From the NCBI GenBank assembly GCA_023014485.1, contig JAJOZX010000873.1:248001-312000 (forward strand): DNA of 64,000 bases, given 5' to 3'. Below are positions 32,359-42,930 of this stretch, one piece after another. The DNA is from Bathynomus jamesi (taxonomy: Eukaryota; Arthropoda; Malacostraca; Isopoda; Cirolanidae). The notes below the pieces were generated by a model. It did not search any database. It was not told where the DNA came from and saw nothing but the letters and a program-made list of their open reading frames with translations. Positions within the stretch are counted from its first letter, which is position 1, and every line of letters begins with the position of its first letter. The translations under genes were made by a program, and so were the position numbers.

Positions 32359-32999
32359 GACTTATCTTTGCTAGTGATTAACTAGAATGTTAGCTTGTTG
32401 TGTGTATGTTGGGATATTATTTTGGCTGCGACAGATAGCCGCGTGTGAGGTGTGAATGCCGCTGTTAGAGTGGGTAATATTGTTTATAGTCTTGTATAGC
32501 CTGGATGTATCTGTGGAGTGGTTTAGTGTTGTTATGAATTCCCTGAATATTTCTGTTTGTTTTTCTATGAGTTTGTTGTTTATTTCTGTGTTGAGCTGTT
32601 GTATCTGCTGTTTTATGGCTTCTGTGTGTGGTGTTTGTGTGTTATATTTGAGGTTGTTACGTTGCCTTATGAGGTGGGCTATTTCTCTAGTGTAATTTGG
32701 GTTGTATTTTCTAATGTTGCCCTTCGGTATGTATTTGTTTGCATTATTGATGATCTGATTAAATGTCTTGAGTGTTGTATTGATGTTTATGATGGGTGTG
32801 CTGTTTAATGTGGTGAATTGTTCCTCAGTCTGTATTTTGAACTGTTCCCAATCAGCTTTCTTGTAATTTCTGTAAGTGTGCCTAAGGCTGTTGGGGCTGA
32901 GTGTAGAATGTGTTGTAATGATGATGGGCAGGTGGTCTGATGACAGTTGTTTTTCTGTTCTCCATTGTGTATGTGTTGCTAGTGAGGGGGAACAGAACG
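32359..32999 (-). pseudogene. LINE-B1 linker between endonuclease and RT
   Basis: Minus-strand sequence matching LINE-B2 at about 39992-40600, where the frame reads FKKADWEQFKIQTEEQF and NYTREIANLIR. It connects the endonuclease to the RT and is broken here by frameshifts. It is separated from the RT by the gypsy element. Confidence 0.65.
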
Positions 33000-33836
33000 T
33001 TATGTCTGGGGAGGGGAGGAGTTTGAGTATCCTGCTTGATGTGGTATGTGTGTATGTTCTTCTGTATTGTTAAGAATGAAGAGGCTGTTTAGTTGTGTGG
33101 CTATGTTGGCGCCTCTGGTGTTGTTTTGGTTGTGCAGGTACCAACTAGTGTCTTTGGCGTTGAAGTCTCCTCCTAAGATGACATTAGTGAGAGAGGCCAG
33201 ATTGTGTAACTGTGGATTGTAATTGGCTGGCACCTGAGGTGAACTATCTGGTGGGATGTAAATGTTGATTAGTGTGGTGTTGTGTTTTGCGCGTGTTTTA
33301 ATGTGAACTGCCTGTATTTCTATCGTGTTATCTGCTTGGATTGTGTTTGTAATGTTTTGGGTAGCATCAGTGTAGCTAATGCTTTTACGTATGTAAGTGA
33401 TGAGTCCACCCCCGTTACCCCCAGTACGATCTTGACGGATCGCCGTGAAGTCAGGGATGGTGCGTGTTTTGTGTGTGCGTTTTAGTTTTGTTTCTTGTAT
33501 CAGTGCTATGTGAATGTTTTGTTTGCGTACGAATCCCCTAAGCTGCATGATTTTGTTTGTGAAGCCATCTACGTTGTACTGTAATATGTTACTATTATAC
33601 TTCTGTATGTGTGTCATGGTGCTCTTGTGTCTATGTCTTTGTGTATGGTGACATGGGTAAGTTGTAGTGGGGCCTCGATTAGTCTTAATGTCGCCAGAGA
33701 GTAAGAGTAGTTCGGGGAGCATGCAATTGCTCCCTGTAATTGAAAAAATAGCACGCTGAGAATAGGTCCGGCCCCGAGAGCCGATCGGCACTCTGACCGT
33801 GCCACGCAACAGGCCGTCGACTGCCAGTCTGGCCAA
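33000..33836 (-). pseudogene. LINE-B1 N terminus with 2A-like motif and endonuclease
   Basis: 278 codons on the minus strand. Near the N terminus is LLLLSGDIKTNRGP (33670-33700), a degenerate match to the DxExNPGP 2A-like motif known at the N termini of some APE-type LINEs. The endonuclease follows: NILQYNVDGF (Asn block), IALIQETKL (Glu block), GGNGGGLITYIR, VILGGDFNAKDTSW (GDFN). The frame ends at 33000, before the SDH block. The start codon is unclear: the frame opens upstream in the leader without a good ATG. Confidence 0.75.
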
Positions 33837-34240
33837 CCGTAGACAGCCCGCTGCACGGAGATTTGAGGAAGTTTGGCCACCAGCGCGTTGATGTTTTGGT
33901 TTGACGTCGCCTCTTCTTCGCGTTGACGTGTCCCGCGCTGGAGGATGCAGCCACTGTTAAAAGCTTCCTCGTCAGCTGCTAACACTTTTTTCACGTTGTT
34001 CTAGCTACCTGTTCAGAGGTTTTTTATCTCAGTTTTCTGCTCAAAACGGCTATTTCTAATTTTAAAATTGATTAGTCAAGGAAGGAAGATGTTGACTTCT
34101 ATTTTGCAGCAACAGTTGATGATATTTATGTTACTTTACTGATTAATGAAAATGATTAGGCTCTTCAAGTTATAAAAGATTTCTTTCGTAATAATTGATA
34201 AATACGAAACACAACGTATATGCAAACAGGATGATGATGC
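33837..34240 (-). other. LINE-B1 5' leader
   Basis: About 400 bp, mirrored at 21997-22402 where the same leader belongs to LINE-B2. Contains an ATG-started frame (GTGKKVLAADEEA-type at about 33990) that does not lead into the endonuclease frame. Likely the internal promoter and 5' UTR of this LINE. Confidence 0.7.
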
Positions 34241-34252
34241 TGTCTACGGTTG

Positions 34253-34522
34253 GCCAGACTGGCAGTCGATGGCCTGTTGCGTGGCACGGTCAGAGTGCCG
34301 ATCGGCTCCCGGGGCCGGACCTATTCTCAGCGTGCTAGTTTTTCATTTACGGGAAGCAATTGCGTGCTCCCCGGACTACTCTTACTCTCCGACGACATTA
34401 AGATTAATCCAGGCCCCACTACAACTTACACATGTCACCATACACAAAGACATAGACACAATAGCACCATGAGACACATACAGAAGTATAATATTAACAT
34501 TATAATATTAACAGAAGTATAA
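34253..34522 (+). pseudogene. LINE-B2 N terminus with 2A-like motif
   Basis: 90 codons matching the start of the LINE-B1 protein, with LLLLSDDIKINPGP at 34376-34417, closer to the 2A-like consensus (NPGP kept) than in copy 1. The frame is lost at the insertion of the foldback mariner; the endonuclease Asn/Glu blocks are missing in this copy. Confidence 0.7.
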
Positions 34523-34525
34523 TAA

Positions 34526-35113
34526 AGGGTGATCCAGAGAAATGGGACCCAAAAGAAACCCCTGTAACTCTTAAAGTATAAGTCCTTTTATAAAATCATA
34601 CGCATCATTCGAAAGAGGATAGTTACAAGTTTGTACAGGATTGTATAGGTTTTGACAATACAAGACAAGATAAGATACAAAACAAAATAAAAGTGTTAGT
34701 TAAAACTAACCCTTCAAGATGACTGCATGGACTGTGGAACAGCTGCGTTTCATAACTGAGCAATATTATGAGCATGGAAGAAGTGTAGTTTCAGCTCAAA
34801 GATCTTTCAAGACAAATTTTCAGATGTCAAAATCACCTTCTAAGAGCTGAAACTACACTTCTTCCATGCTCATAATATTGCTCAGTTATGAAACGCAGCT
34901 GTTCCACAGTCCATGCAGTCATCTTGAAGGGTTAGTTTTAATAACACTTTTATTTTGTTTTGTATCTTATCTTGTCTTGTATTGTCAAAACCTATACAAT
35001 CCTGCACAAACTTGTAACTATCCTCTTTCGAATGATGCGTATGATTTTATAAAAGGACTTATACTTTAAGAGTTACAGGGGTTTCTTTTGGGTCCCATTT
35101 CTCTGGATCACCC
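34526..35113. mobile_element. Foldback mariner (inverted duplicate of its 5' end)
   Basis: AGGGTGATCCAGAGAAATGG at the left is mirrored by CCATTTCTCTGGATCACCCT at the right, and pairing continues for about 265 bp per arm with a short central loop near 34800-34840. Each arm holds the same transposase start: on + from ATG 34720, MTAWTVEQLRFITEQYYEHG, a mariner-like DNA-binding N terminus; the right arm carries the same piece on minus. There is no catalytic sequence. Confidence 0.85.
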
Positions 35114-35376
35114 TATTAATATTAAGGATTCGTCAGCCAGACTCTGTAGTGAACGGACGCATTTCCTGAACTCTCTGATATTACATCTACTTTTGCATAT
35201 TGCTAATAATTTTACTTTTGGAAAGTTTTGAATTTTATATAATTGCGTTTATATTTACATTGTTATAGTTAAGTAATTGAATATTAGTGGTTTTTGGCGA
35301 TTTAGAAGTTTTCATAGCGTGTCGGCTTAATTTAACTTAATCTTGTGACGGTTATAAACTAATTTTTAACTGCGCG

Positions 35377-36411
35377 ATGCCGTCGCAGAAAGCGTCGTGT
35401 GTTAGGTGTGGGTTAAACCGGTGGTGTTCGGAATTTAAAGATTATAACGGCGGTCCTATGGCGATTACCGAGAGATCAGTTTGTTTCTTTTGCGAGTTAA
35501 TGGAAAAAATAGTTGACATAAAACGCAGTGTACGTGAGGTAACGGAAAGACTTGCAACGCTTGATGAGGGCAGGGGTAGGGCTACGGTTGACGAAAGCCG
35601 AACCAATACTAATGTTGAAGACGTTAGTAATTTGAAGGGTGAGGTGCGTAACCTAGTTTCTAGTTTAGATAGCTTGTCGGGAAAGTCGGATAGAGTTGAG
35701 GAAGGGGTTAAGGTTGGTCCGAGATTAGTAGATGGGGAGGGATTTAGAGAAGTTAAGGGTGGAGCTAGGCTGCGTACGTTAGGTGATAGGAATCCCCCGA
35801 CTATCGAGGTTTCGAACCCTTTCGCCCATTTGGAAAAGGGCGTGAATGAGGGGGAAACTATTTTAATTGGGGACTCTTTAGTGCGCCATATGGACAAAGA
35901 GTTCGTTGAACGGCATCCAACCAAGAGGAGGAGGGTCTGTCTCCCAGGGGCCAGGGTTGACAGAGTTAGGGACGAAGTGAATAGGATTGACGTTGCCTCC
36001 CGTCACTCGATGTTGGTGACGATGGTAGGAGGCAACGACTCGTATAGGCCCGATACGAGAGTGCCTGACCTTTTGGAGAGATATAGGGGGTTAATTAGGT
36101 CCCTGAAGGCGAGGTAAGACAGGTCTTTAGTTCTAAGTATTACCCTAGGCACGGTTTGGGTCTTAGGATTACGTCAAAAACAATATTTTTTGAATAATAA
36201 ATTAGAAGAGATTTGTGCTGAGGAAAATGTACCCTTCGTAAAGCTGTGGTCCGAATTCAGTGATCCTAGCCTTTTTATAAAAGATGGGGTGCATTTTAAT
36301 GAAATAGGTAATGCTAGGCTTGGTAGGTTAATTGACGATAACGTACGAAAGCTGTATGGGTCGAAGTCTTCTTTAAACGTTGTGGGTCCGGGGAACGCGG
36401 GCCCGACGTGA
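35377..36411 (+). pseudogene. CR1-A ORF1 (Cys-rich N terminus and SGNH esterase)
   Basis: Starts at ATG 35377. N terminus with C-x2-C pairs (CVRCG; CFFC) that resemble a degenerate zinc finger, a coiled linker with heptad-like charged residues (about residues 45-120), then SGNH-hydrolase blocks: ILIGDSLVRHM (block I, catalytic Ser), PGARVDRVRDEV, MVGGND (block III) and, after a TAA at 36117 and a shift, KDGVHFNEIGNARL (block V, catalytic His). Such esterase domains are known in CR1 ORF1 proteins. Confidence 0.8.
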
Positions 36412-36424
36412 AAAATAGTTTACA

Positions 36425-36757
36425 ATGTCGACCCGTGGTAAAAAAATAACAAACGTCTTTTACTGTAACGCGCGTAGTATTAGAAATAAATTAAACGAAT
36501 TTAAGGCGATAATTTATTCCGGCAACTACGATATAGTTGCTATCACTGAAACGTGGTTAAATATCGTGACTCGGGACTTGTTGGGGAAACTTGATGTACT
36601 GGGTTTTAAACTCTTTACTAATGATAGGTTACATAGGATTGGTGGCGGCGTTTTGCTGTACATTCGTAATTCCCTTAGGGCTATCGAGGTTAAGATAGAT
36701 TTTCCGGCAGCAATTAATGCGATATGCGTTGAAGTAAGGGCGCGTAGTATGTTTTAA
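36425..36757 (+). pseudogene. CR1-A ORF2, endonuclease N terminus
   Basis: From ATG 36425: FYCNARSIRNKLNEFK (Asn block), DIVAITETWLN (catalytic Glu), GGGVLLYIRNSLRAIE. A frameshift near 36750 is followed in other frames by the GDFNCP block near 36860. The enzyme nicks target DNA in an intact element. Confidence 0.8.
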
Positions 36758-36931
36758 TTTTGTTGTTGTTTATAGACCTCCCGTTCATCCCCTCGATACC
36801 GATACTAGATTTTACTCACTTCTTGGTAACTTTATTGACAATCGGAATAGTATAATTGTCGGAGACTTTAACTGCCCTAATGTTAATTACGAGACTTTTA
36901 CTGGTAATGAGGAGGGTTTGAGATTGAGTTC

Positions 36932-38445
36932 ATGGAAGATAATTTTTTACGACAGATGGTTACCGAACCAACGCGCGGTGACAATATTTTAGATTTGGTG
37001 ATGACGAACTGCGAAAATATAGTCGAAGGTCTAGAAGTAGGCGAGAGTTTAGGATGTAGTGATCATCAAATTCTTAGGTTTAAGTTATTGATAGAAAACA
37101 CTAAGGATAATAACGTAATAGAAGTCCCTGATTTTCTTAGGGCTAATTTTGATAGTTTTGCGGATAGGATGAGAGTAGTGGACTGGGATAACTTATTTAT
37201 GGGTAATGACACAAATTTGCATTGGGAGGCGTTTAAAGAAAGTTTTATGAATATTGAAAGAGAGTTTATTCCTCGTAGGCCCAAGCGCGCTAGAAATCAT
37301 GGTAGGCCCAAATGGTGGACTAGGGAAATAGGCGAGTTCATAAACGAGCGTAACAGAGCGTATAGACTTAATAAGCGCAATGGCACGGCAGCTAACTTTA
37401 GACGTCAGGTTAAAAGATCAGTTAGGAATGCTAATCGTATTTTAGAGATACTTATAGCTGCGGATAGTAAACATAATCCAAAAAAGTTTTTTGAATACGT
37501 CAATAATCGTAAGCCGATAAAAGATAACATAGGCCCTCTAGTGGATGTTAACGGCGCTTTGGCTTCTGACGCTCAGGCGATGGCGGGTATTTCCAATAAC
37601 TTTTTTGCGACAGTTTTTACCGTAGAAGATGTAAATAATGCTCCCGACGTAGACGATATCGTTCCATTTAGTAGCGAGACTATTTTGGATGAAATAACTG
37701 TTTACGAGGGTGAGATTGCGCATTATATCGATAGGCTAAAAGTTAGCAAGGCTCCAGGCCCTGACGCTTTTTATCCCAGACATTTGAAAGATTTGAAAGA
37801 CGTTATCGTAGGCCCCTTAACGAAGATTTTTAATCAGTCACTCGAAACGGGGATTATTCCTGAAGACTTCAAATTAGCTAACGTCACGCCTATTTTTAAA
37901 AAAGGCGACCGCACAGTAGCTAGCAATTATAGGGCCATTAGCTTAACGTCAATTGTCGTAAACTTTTGGAATCCGTAGTTACGGATCGTATCATCGATCA
38001 CTTAGAGAGTAGAGATTTGCTTAATAGTAGTCAGCATGGGTTTCGACGCCATAGATCTTGTTTAACTAATTTGTTAGAATTTTATAACGAAATAGTGCGC
38101 GAATACGATAGGCATAGAGCGGCTGACGTCATTTATTTAGATTTTAAAAAGGCGTTCGATACAGTTCCGCATAGAAGATTAATTGAGAAGGTTAAAGCGC
38201 ACGGTATACGCGGTCAGGTAGCTAAATGGTTAGAGGAATGGCTTCGTGCTAGGAGACAGAGGGTCGTTGTTAATGGTAGTGAATCGGGGTGGTTGGATGT
38301 AGGTAGCGGTGTCCCACAGGGTTCAGTGTTAGGCCCATTGCTATTCGTAAGTTACATTAACGACAAAGATGTAGGATTGACTAGTAACGTGTCAAAATTC
38401 GTGGACGATACTAAAATAGGCGGTAAAGTTGTTCGAGGACGATAG
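36932..38445 (+). pseudogene. CR1-A ORF2, endonuclease end and reverse transcriptase
   Basis: Begins with VTEPTRGDNILDLVMTN and SLGCSDHQILRF (SDH catalytic block), continues with the linker and RT: KAPGPDAFYPRHLK, NVTPIFKKGDRTVASNYR, a frame change near 37970, NSSQHGFRRHRSC, VIYLDFKKAFDTVPH (first catalytic Asp), GVPQGSVLGPLLF and KFVDDTKIGG (FVDD instead of FADD). Two frame breaks only. Typical CR1 arrangement. Confidence 0.85.
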
Positions 38446-39060
38446 AAATAGGCTCCAAGACGATGTAAATAGGATTATGGAATGGACGGATAAGTGGCAG
38501 ATGCAATTTAACGTAGACAAATGTAAAGTTTTGCATATAGGTTCTCGTAACAATAATTACACGAACACGATGGATGATAGAGAGTTAGCGAGCGTTGACG
38601 AGGAAGTAGATTTAGGCGTACGCGTATCTAAGGATTTAAAAGTTAGGAACCAGTGCCTGGAGTCTTGCGCAAAAGCTAATAGGATGTTAGGCTTCATAGC
38701 ACGTAATTTCGAATATAAATCGAAGAATATTATATTGCCCTTTTACAAGTCCCTAGTCAGGCCTCATTTAGAATATGCCGTTCAGTTTTGGTGCCCGTAT
38801 TTGCGTGAAGATATTGATAGGTGAGAAAGGGTTCAGCGTCGTGCCACGAAACCAATTCCGTCATTGCGCAACAAGCCTTATGAAGATAGGATAAAAGAGT
38901 TAGACTTGCATTCACTCGAAACTAGGAGATTAAGGGGGGAGCTTATTGAAGTTTTCAAAATCGTTAATAACATCGATAACATAAATTTTGACAAACTGTT
39001 CACTTTCGATAATAGCAATACTCGTATTAACGAATTTAAGTTGCGTGGCAGACGTTTCAT
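38429..39060 (+). pseudogene. CR1-A ORF2, RT thumb and C-terminal region
   Basis: WQMQFNVDKCKVLHIG, ANRMLGFIARNFEYKS and LVRPHLEYAVQFWCPY are canonical CR1 thumb blocks. After a TGA at 38822 the frame continues with LHSLETRRLRGELIEVFK. It stops being CR1-like after FKLRGRRF (about 39060) and passes into LINE-B2 endonuclease sequence in the same frame. Confidence 0.8.
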
Positions 39061-39063
39061 CAC

Positions 39064-39234
39064 TAGTTGGTACCTGCACAACCAAAGCAACACTAGAGGC
39101 GCCATAGCCACACAACTAAACAGCCTCTTCATTCTTAACAATACAAAAGAACATACACACATACCACATCAAGCAGGATACTCAAACTCCTCCCCAAACA
39201 TAACGTTCTGTTCTCCCTCACTAGCAACACATAC
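39064..39234 (+). pseudogene. LINE-B2 endonuclease fragment
   Basis: TSWYLHNQSNTRG, LNSLFILNNTKEHTHIPH and AGYSNSSP match the LINE-B1 endonuclease end at about 33140-33000. It is fused at its 5' side to CR1-A and is cut at 39242 by a hAT insertion; LINE-B2 resumes at 39992. Confidence 0.75.
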
Positions 39235-39242
39235 ACACTGGA

Positions 39243-39983
39243 CAGGGGCGGAGCTAGCTAGGGGCAGGTGGGGCAGTGCCCCGGGGCCCTGTCCTTTGGG
39301 GGAGCCCGGGTCGTTTCAACAAGTGATGAGAAGTTATTTGAGAGAGCAACAAAGCTCATAAATAAATATAAAAATGATATTTCCTCTGGATTTCCAAGTC
39401 AATTACTCTCTTTTCGAATGTGCTTAAAAACAGACACTGAAAAAATGACGACAATGCATGAGCTATATTCATTTTTAATTAAAAGACAACAGTACTTTGT
39501 GTTCAAGTTTTCCTGAAGTTGTGACTGCCATAACATTGTTCCTCACAATTCCTGTGACAGTTTCAAGTGCAGAGAGATCGTTTTCAAAACTTAAATTAAT
39601 AAAGAACTATCTTCGAAATTCTATGAATGAAAAAAGATTAAGTGGACTCTCAATTATATCACTTGAAAACAAGAAAGCTAGAAATATTAACTTGGACGAT
39701 TTAATTAATGAATTTGCTGAAAGAAAGGCAAGAAAAGTTAAGTTCTGATGTTGTCGTAACTCGTAAGTAAACTTTTATTTCACGGTATCCTTTTTAAAGC
39801 TCAATATTTTGTATAATGTTTTGCCTTCTATGCCTCCATGCGTACAAGTAGTATCATAATTCTTAAATATATGCGAAATAAATAATGCAAAGAAAAGCAA
39901 TATAAATGTATAATAAACATTTTGTTAGGAGGCCCGTAAATAAGTTTTGCTCGGGGGCCCGTGACACTCTTGCTCCGTTCCTG
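39243..39983 (+). mobile_element. hAT element with perfect 8-bp target duplication
   Basis: ACACTGGA at 39235-39242 and 39984-39991 flank ends CAGGGGCGGAGC and GCTCCGTTCCTG. LINE-B1 lacks the insertion at the corresponding point. Only a C-terminal transposase portion is retained. Confidence 0.92.
39300..39748 (+). pseudogene. hAT transposase, C-terminal dimerisation part
   Basis: In two frames: INKYKNDISSGFPSQLLSFR, then (after a shift near 39500) FPEVVTAITLFLTIPVTVSSAERSFSKLKLIKNYLR, abbreviated here as landmarks VTVSSAERSF and KLKLIKNYLR, the hAT dimerisation signature. The catalytic half is absent. Ends at a TGA at 39748. Confidence 0.8.
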
Positions 39984-39991
39984 ACACTGGA

Positions 39992-42435
39992 GAACAGAAA
40001 AACAACTGTCATCAGACCACCTGCCCATCATCATTACAACACGTTCTACACTCTGCCCCAACAGCTTTAGGCACACTTACAGAAATTACAACTTTCAAGA
40101 AAGCCGATTGGGAACAGTTCAAAATACAGACTGAGGAACAATTCACCACATTAAACAGCACACCCATCATAAACATCAATACAACACTCAAGACATTTAA
40201 TCAGATCATCAATAATGCAAACAAATGCATACCCGAGGGCAACATTAGGAAATACAACCCAAATTACACTAGAGAAATAGCCAACCTCATAAGGTAATGT
40301 AACAACCTCAAACATAACACACAAACACCACACACAGAAGCCATAAAACAGCAGATACAACAGCTCAACACAGGAATAAACAACAAACTTAAAGAAAAAC
40401 AAACAGAAACATTTAGGGGATTCATAACAACACTAAACCACTCCACAGATACATCCAGGCTATACAAGACTATAAACAACATTACCCACTCTAACAGCGG
40501 CATTCACACCTCACACGCGGCTATCTGTCGCAGCCAAAATAATATCCCAACATACACGAAACAAGCTAACATTCTAATTAATCACTACGCAAAGATAAGT
40601 CACTTAAACAGAGACAACAACCAGAAACACGCAGACAGACAAACAGCCAGACACAAGAAAACCTACAGACTCGACACGACCATTACACCCTTCAATATAG
40701 ACCACACCACCAAGATCATCAAAAACATTAAGAATTCGAAGGCTACTGGACCAGACAACATATCTAACATACACCTTAAACACTTGGGCCCACAGGTAAT
40801 GCTAGCTCTCACAAATATCAGCACATCTTCATACCAACACTGTATTATTCCTGACATATGGAAACAAGGTAAAATTATTACACTACTCAAACCAAACAAA
40901 AATCTAACAGAAACAGCTTCCTATAGACCCATTACTTTACTATGCACACCTTCCAAAGTAACAGAAAGACTAATCTTACAAATCACCAACCCCCACATTC
41001 CATTATCGCCTACTCAACATGGATTCAGACCTCACCACTCAACCATGACATTACTCACTAACCTCACGCAGCACATCATGGATGGCATCAACTCCCGACG
41101 ACCAGCTCAATTTACACTATTAGCAACAATAGACATAGTAAAGCATTTGATGTTATCCCACGCTTCCCTCTCATAAACAAAATACTCAACACAAACATGC
41201 ACAATAACACCAAAAGGTGGCTGAGCAACTATCTTTCAGGAAGATACTCACATGTCACATTTAATGGCAAGTCATCCAAAAACAAACTTTTTCCGAACGG
41301 GGTCCCTCAAGGCTCTGTTCTCTCACCAACACTGTTCAACTTATACATGTATGACATTCCAACACCCATAGATAACAAGCTTACCTTATCATCATATGCA
41401 GATAACATCACTCTAACATCCACCCACAACAACATCGACACCGCTACAAATAACTATGATACAAACATACATAAATAGTATACAAGACTGGCTCACACAC
41501 AATAGACTCAAAGGAGCACCCAAAAAATCAACCATCACCTTGCTTACAAGCAACACAAAAGAACACCAGATAACTCCACAGCTTACACTAAACAACACCA
41601 ACATTCCACACACTCACAGAACCAAAATACTTGGGGTCACATACAACACATCATTATCTTTGGCAAACCACATTCAGGACATTAAAAACAAATGTACGTC
41701 AAGACTTAACACGCTTAGGGTACTAACAGGCACAAACTTTGGACACCAGCAGGAAACAACGTCACTCATATGCAAACAATATATTCACTCAGTTATGGAC
41801 TATGCTAGCCCATGCTGGGCACCCATTATCTCAAACACACACATAAACACCTTACAGACAATACTACAAAACAACGCACTTCGTATCATTACAGGATGCA
41901 CTCAAACAACACCAATAGTACACCTGCACACAGAAACAAAAATACTGAAAGTTAGGGAACATTTAGACATGAGGGGAACACAATTCATGGCAGCAGCGAC
42001 AACTAACTCACAACACCCTTGCCACTACATGTACAATCATGCATCGACACCTCGCACCATTAAGGTAACACCAGAGAGACATTATAACCAAATACTCCAT
42101 TCCATACCACGCCCCACAGACATCACACAGTACAGAACACACATACACACACACACCTAACCCACAAAGCACTGACACAACTCAGTCCAAATGCGGTCCT
42201 AGGTGCGAAGCCGCCACCCATTAACAGGTCAGAGATCAGCCTGAGCAGATCGGATCGAGTTAACTTAGCACGATTCCGATGTGGACATCACCCCAACTTA
42301 CGGACATATAAATACAGACTAGACAACTCCACAGACGACGCCTGCCACCTGTGCCAGGACACACCATAAACAATTGAACACATTATGAGTTATGACAGAC
42401 TGTACCGCTCTAGCACAACAACGAACACAACACAT
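39992..42435 (+). pseudogene. LINE-B2 linker, reverse transcriptase and C-terminal domain
   Basis: Blocks in order: linker to about 40730, NSKATGPDNISNIH, ITLLKPNKNLTETASYRPI, SPTQHGFRPHHSTM, a damaged first catalytic block (ATIDIVKHLM, where copy 1 keeps KAF), NGVPQGSVLSP, SYADNITLTST (catalytic second Asp changed to Asn), thumb, ALRIITGCTQTTP, then a zinc-like DACHLCQDTP...EHIM motif near 42340. Several frameshifts. Followed by the (CAA)n tail. Inactive. Confidence 0.8.
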
Positions 42436-42523
42436 CACTAGTGCGCTGAACCTCTGGTCCACTCCGGAGAGGGCAATCGGTTACCTGCGTGCCGCCGGCT
42501 TGCTCGATCAGGGTGGGCTGTTC

Positions 42524-42526
42524 GGC

Positions 42527-42557
<31 letters not shown>
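42524..42557 (+). repeat. (CAA)n tail of LINE-B2
   Basis: About ten CAA units after the sequence GGCTAAA. LINE-B1 has the same GGCTAAACAACAAC end with about four units at 22425-22417 (minus), so a CAA tail is a family trait. Confidence 0.85.
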
Positions 42558-42558
<1 letters not shown>

Positions 42559-42930
42559 TCTTGCGTTAGAGTTGAACAGAAAAAGAATGAGGAAGTGTCG
42601 AAAGTCTGGTGCTCTGTGCTCTCCTTAAAGGAGGAGGCATGTAGTTAGAGAGTTCAGAAGAGCAGTATCCGTTATAATAGCGATAATAAGGAGAGATTGA
42701 GACAACATTGCGGCGAAGAGAGAGGGATTGAAGACAATCAGTAAGAGGCGGGGAATTGATGAGACGAAAAGACTTTGATTCCATCCAGTAAAGTACGACT
42801 GTGTGGGTTGAGCCATCCCATACATGAAAAGCATACTCCACACAGGGGCGGACAAGACCCCTGTACAGAGACAGCAAATGAGTAGAAGTGAAGAAACTGC
42901 GGATGCGGTACAGCACATCTAACCTCTTAG
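42558..42930 (-). pseudogene. Third LINE family: RT thumb fragment
   Basis: Minus strand 42916-42566 reads FFTSTHLLSLYRGLVRPCVEY, SFRLINSPPLTDCL, LSLRRNVVSISPYYRYYNG and SSELSNYMPPP, the thumb region of jockey/R1-like LINEs common in arthropods. The catalytic palm is absent. It abuts the LINE-B2 tail and is probably the target into which LINE-B2 inserted, or an adjacent older fragment. Confidence 0.7.

Larger units (their letters stand above)
22417..34240 (-). mobile_element. LINE-B copy 1, near full length, inserted in copy 2
   Basis: Minus-strand LINE of about 3.8 kb after removing the gypsy insertion. Its 5' leader starts at 34240 (reverse complement GCATCATCATCCTG) and its 3' end is (CAA)n at 22417. 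The sequence (GC)TGTCTACGGTTG occurs at 22403-22416 and again at 34239-34252, giving a 12-14 bp target duplication typical of target-primed reverse transcription. The target was the same LINE family, just after its leader. The frames are broken but catalytic motifs survive. Confidence 0.85.
35114..39063 (+). mobile_element. CR1-type LINE (CR1-A), 3'-truncated
   Basis: ORF1 with an SGNH-esterase domain, then ORF2 with endonuclease and RT, in the CR1 order. The element ends abruptly at 39063 inside the C-terminal domain and continues directly into LINE-B2. LINEs normally lose the 5' end, so the missing 3' end points to later recombination or deletion. Confidence 0.8.
21997..42557 (+). mobile_element. 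LINE-B copy 2 (interrupted)
   Basis: Pieces in order: 5' leader 21997-22416; 5' coding 34241-34522; then, after a foldback mariner and a CR1 element, 39064-39242; after a hAT, 39992-42557, ending in (CAA)n. About 150 codons corresponding to copy 1 between about 33600 and 33140 are lost at the CR1 junction. The leader start GCATCATCATCCTG is identical to that of copy 1. The RT catalytic motif is YADN instead of YADD. Confidence 0.8.

Noticed and set aside
32456..32808. Overlapping hydrophobic + strand frames resembling membrane proteins
   Set aside because: They are antisense of the LINE-B1 linker; the same sequence in LINE-B2 (opposite strand) has the coding frame.
21997..34240. DIRS-like or giant foldback element, because the same ~400 bp occurs inverted at both sides
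   Set aside because: The inverted segments are 5' leaders of two LINE-B copies; the 12-14 bp direct duplication and CAA tail explain the arrangement as a nested LINE insertion.
35442..35924. 160-codon minus-strand frame
   Set aside because: Mirror frame of the CR1-A ORF1; low-complexity Ser/Leu composition and no motif.
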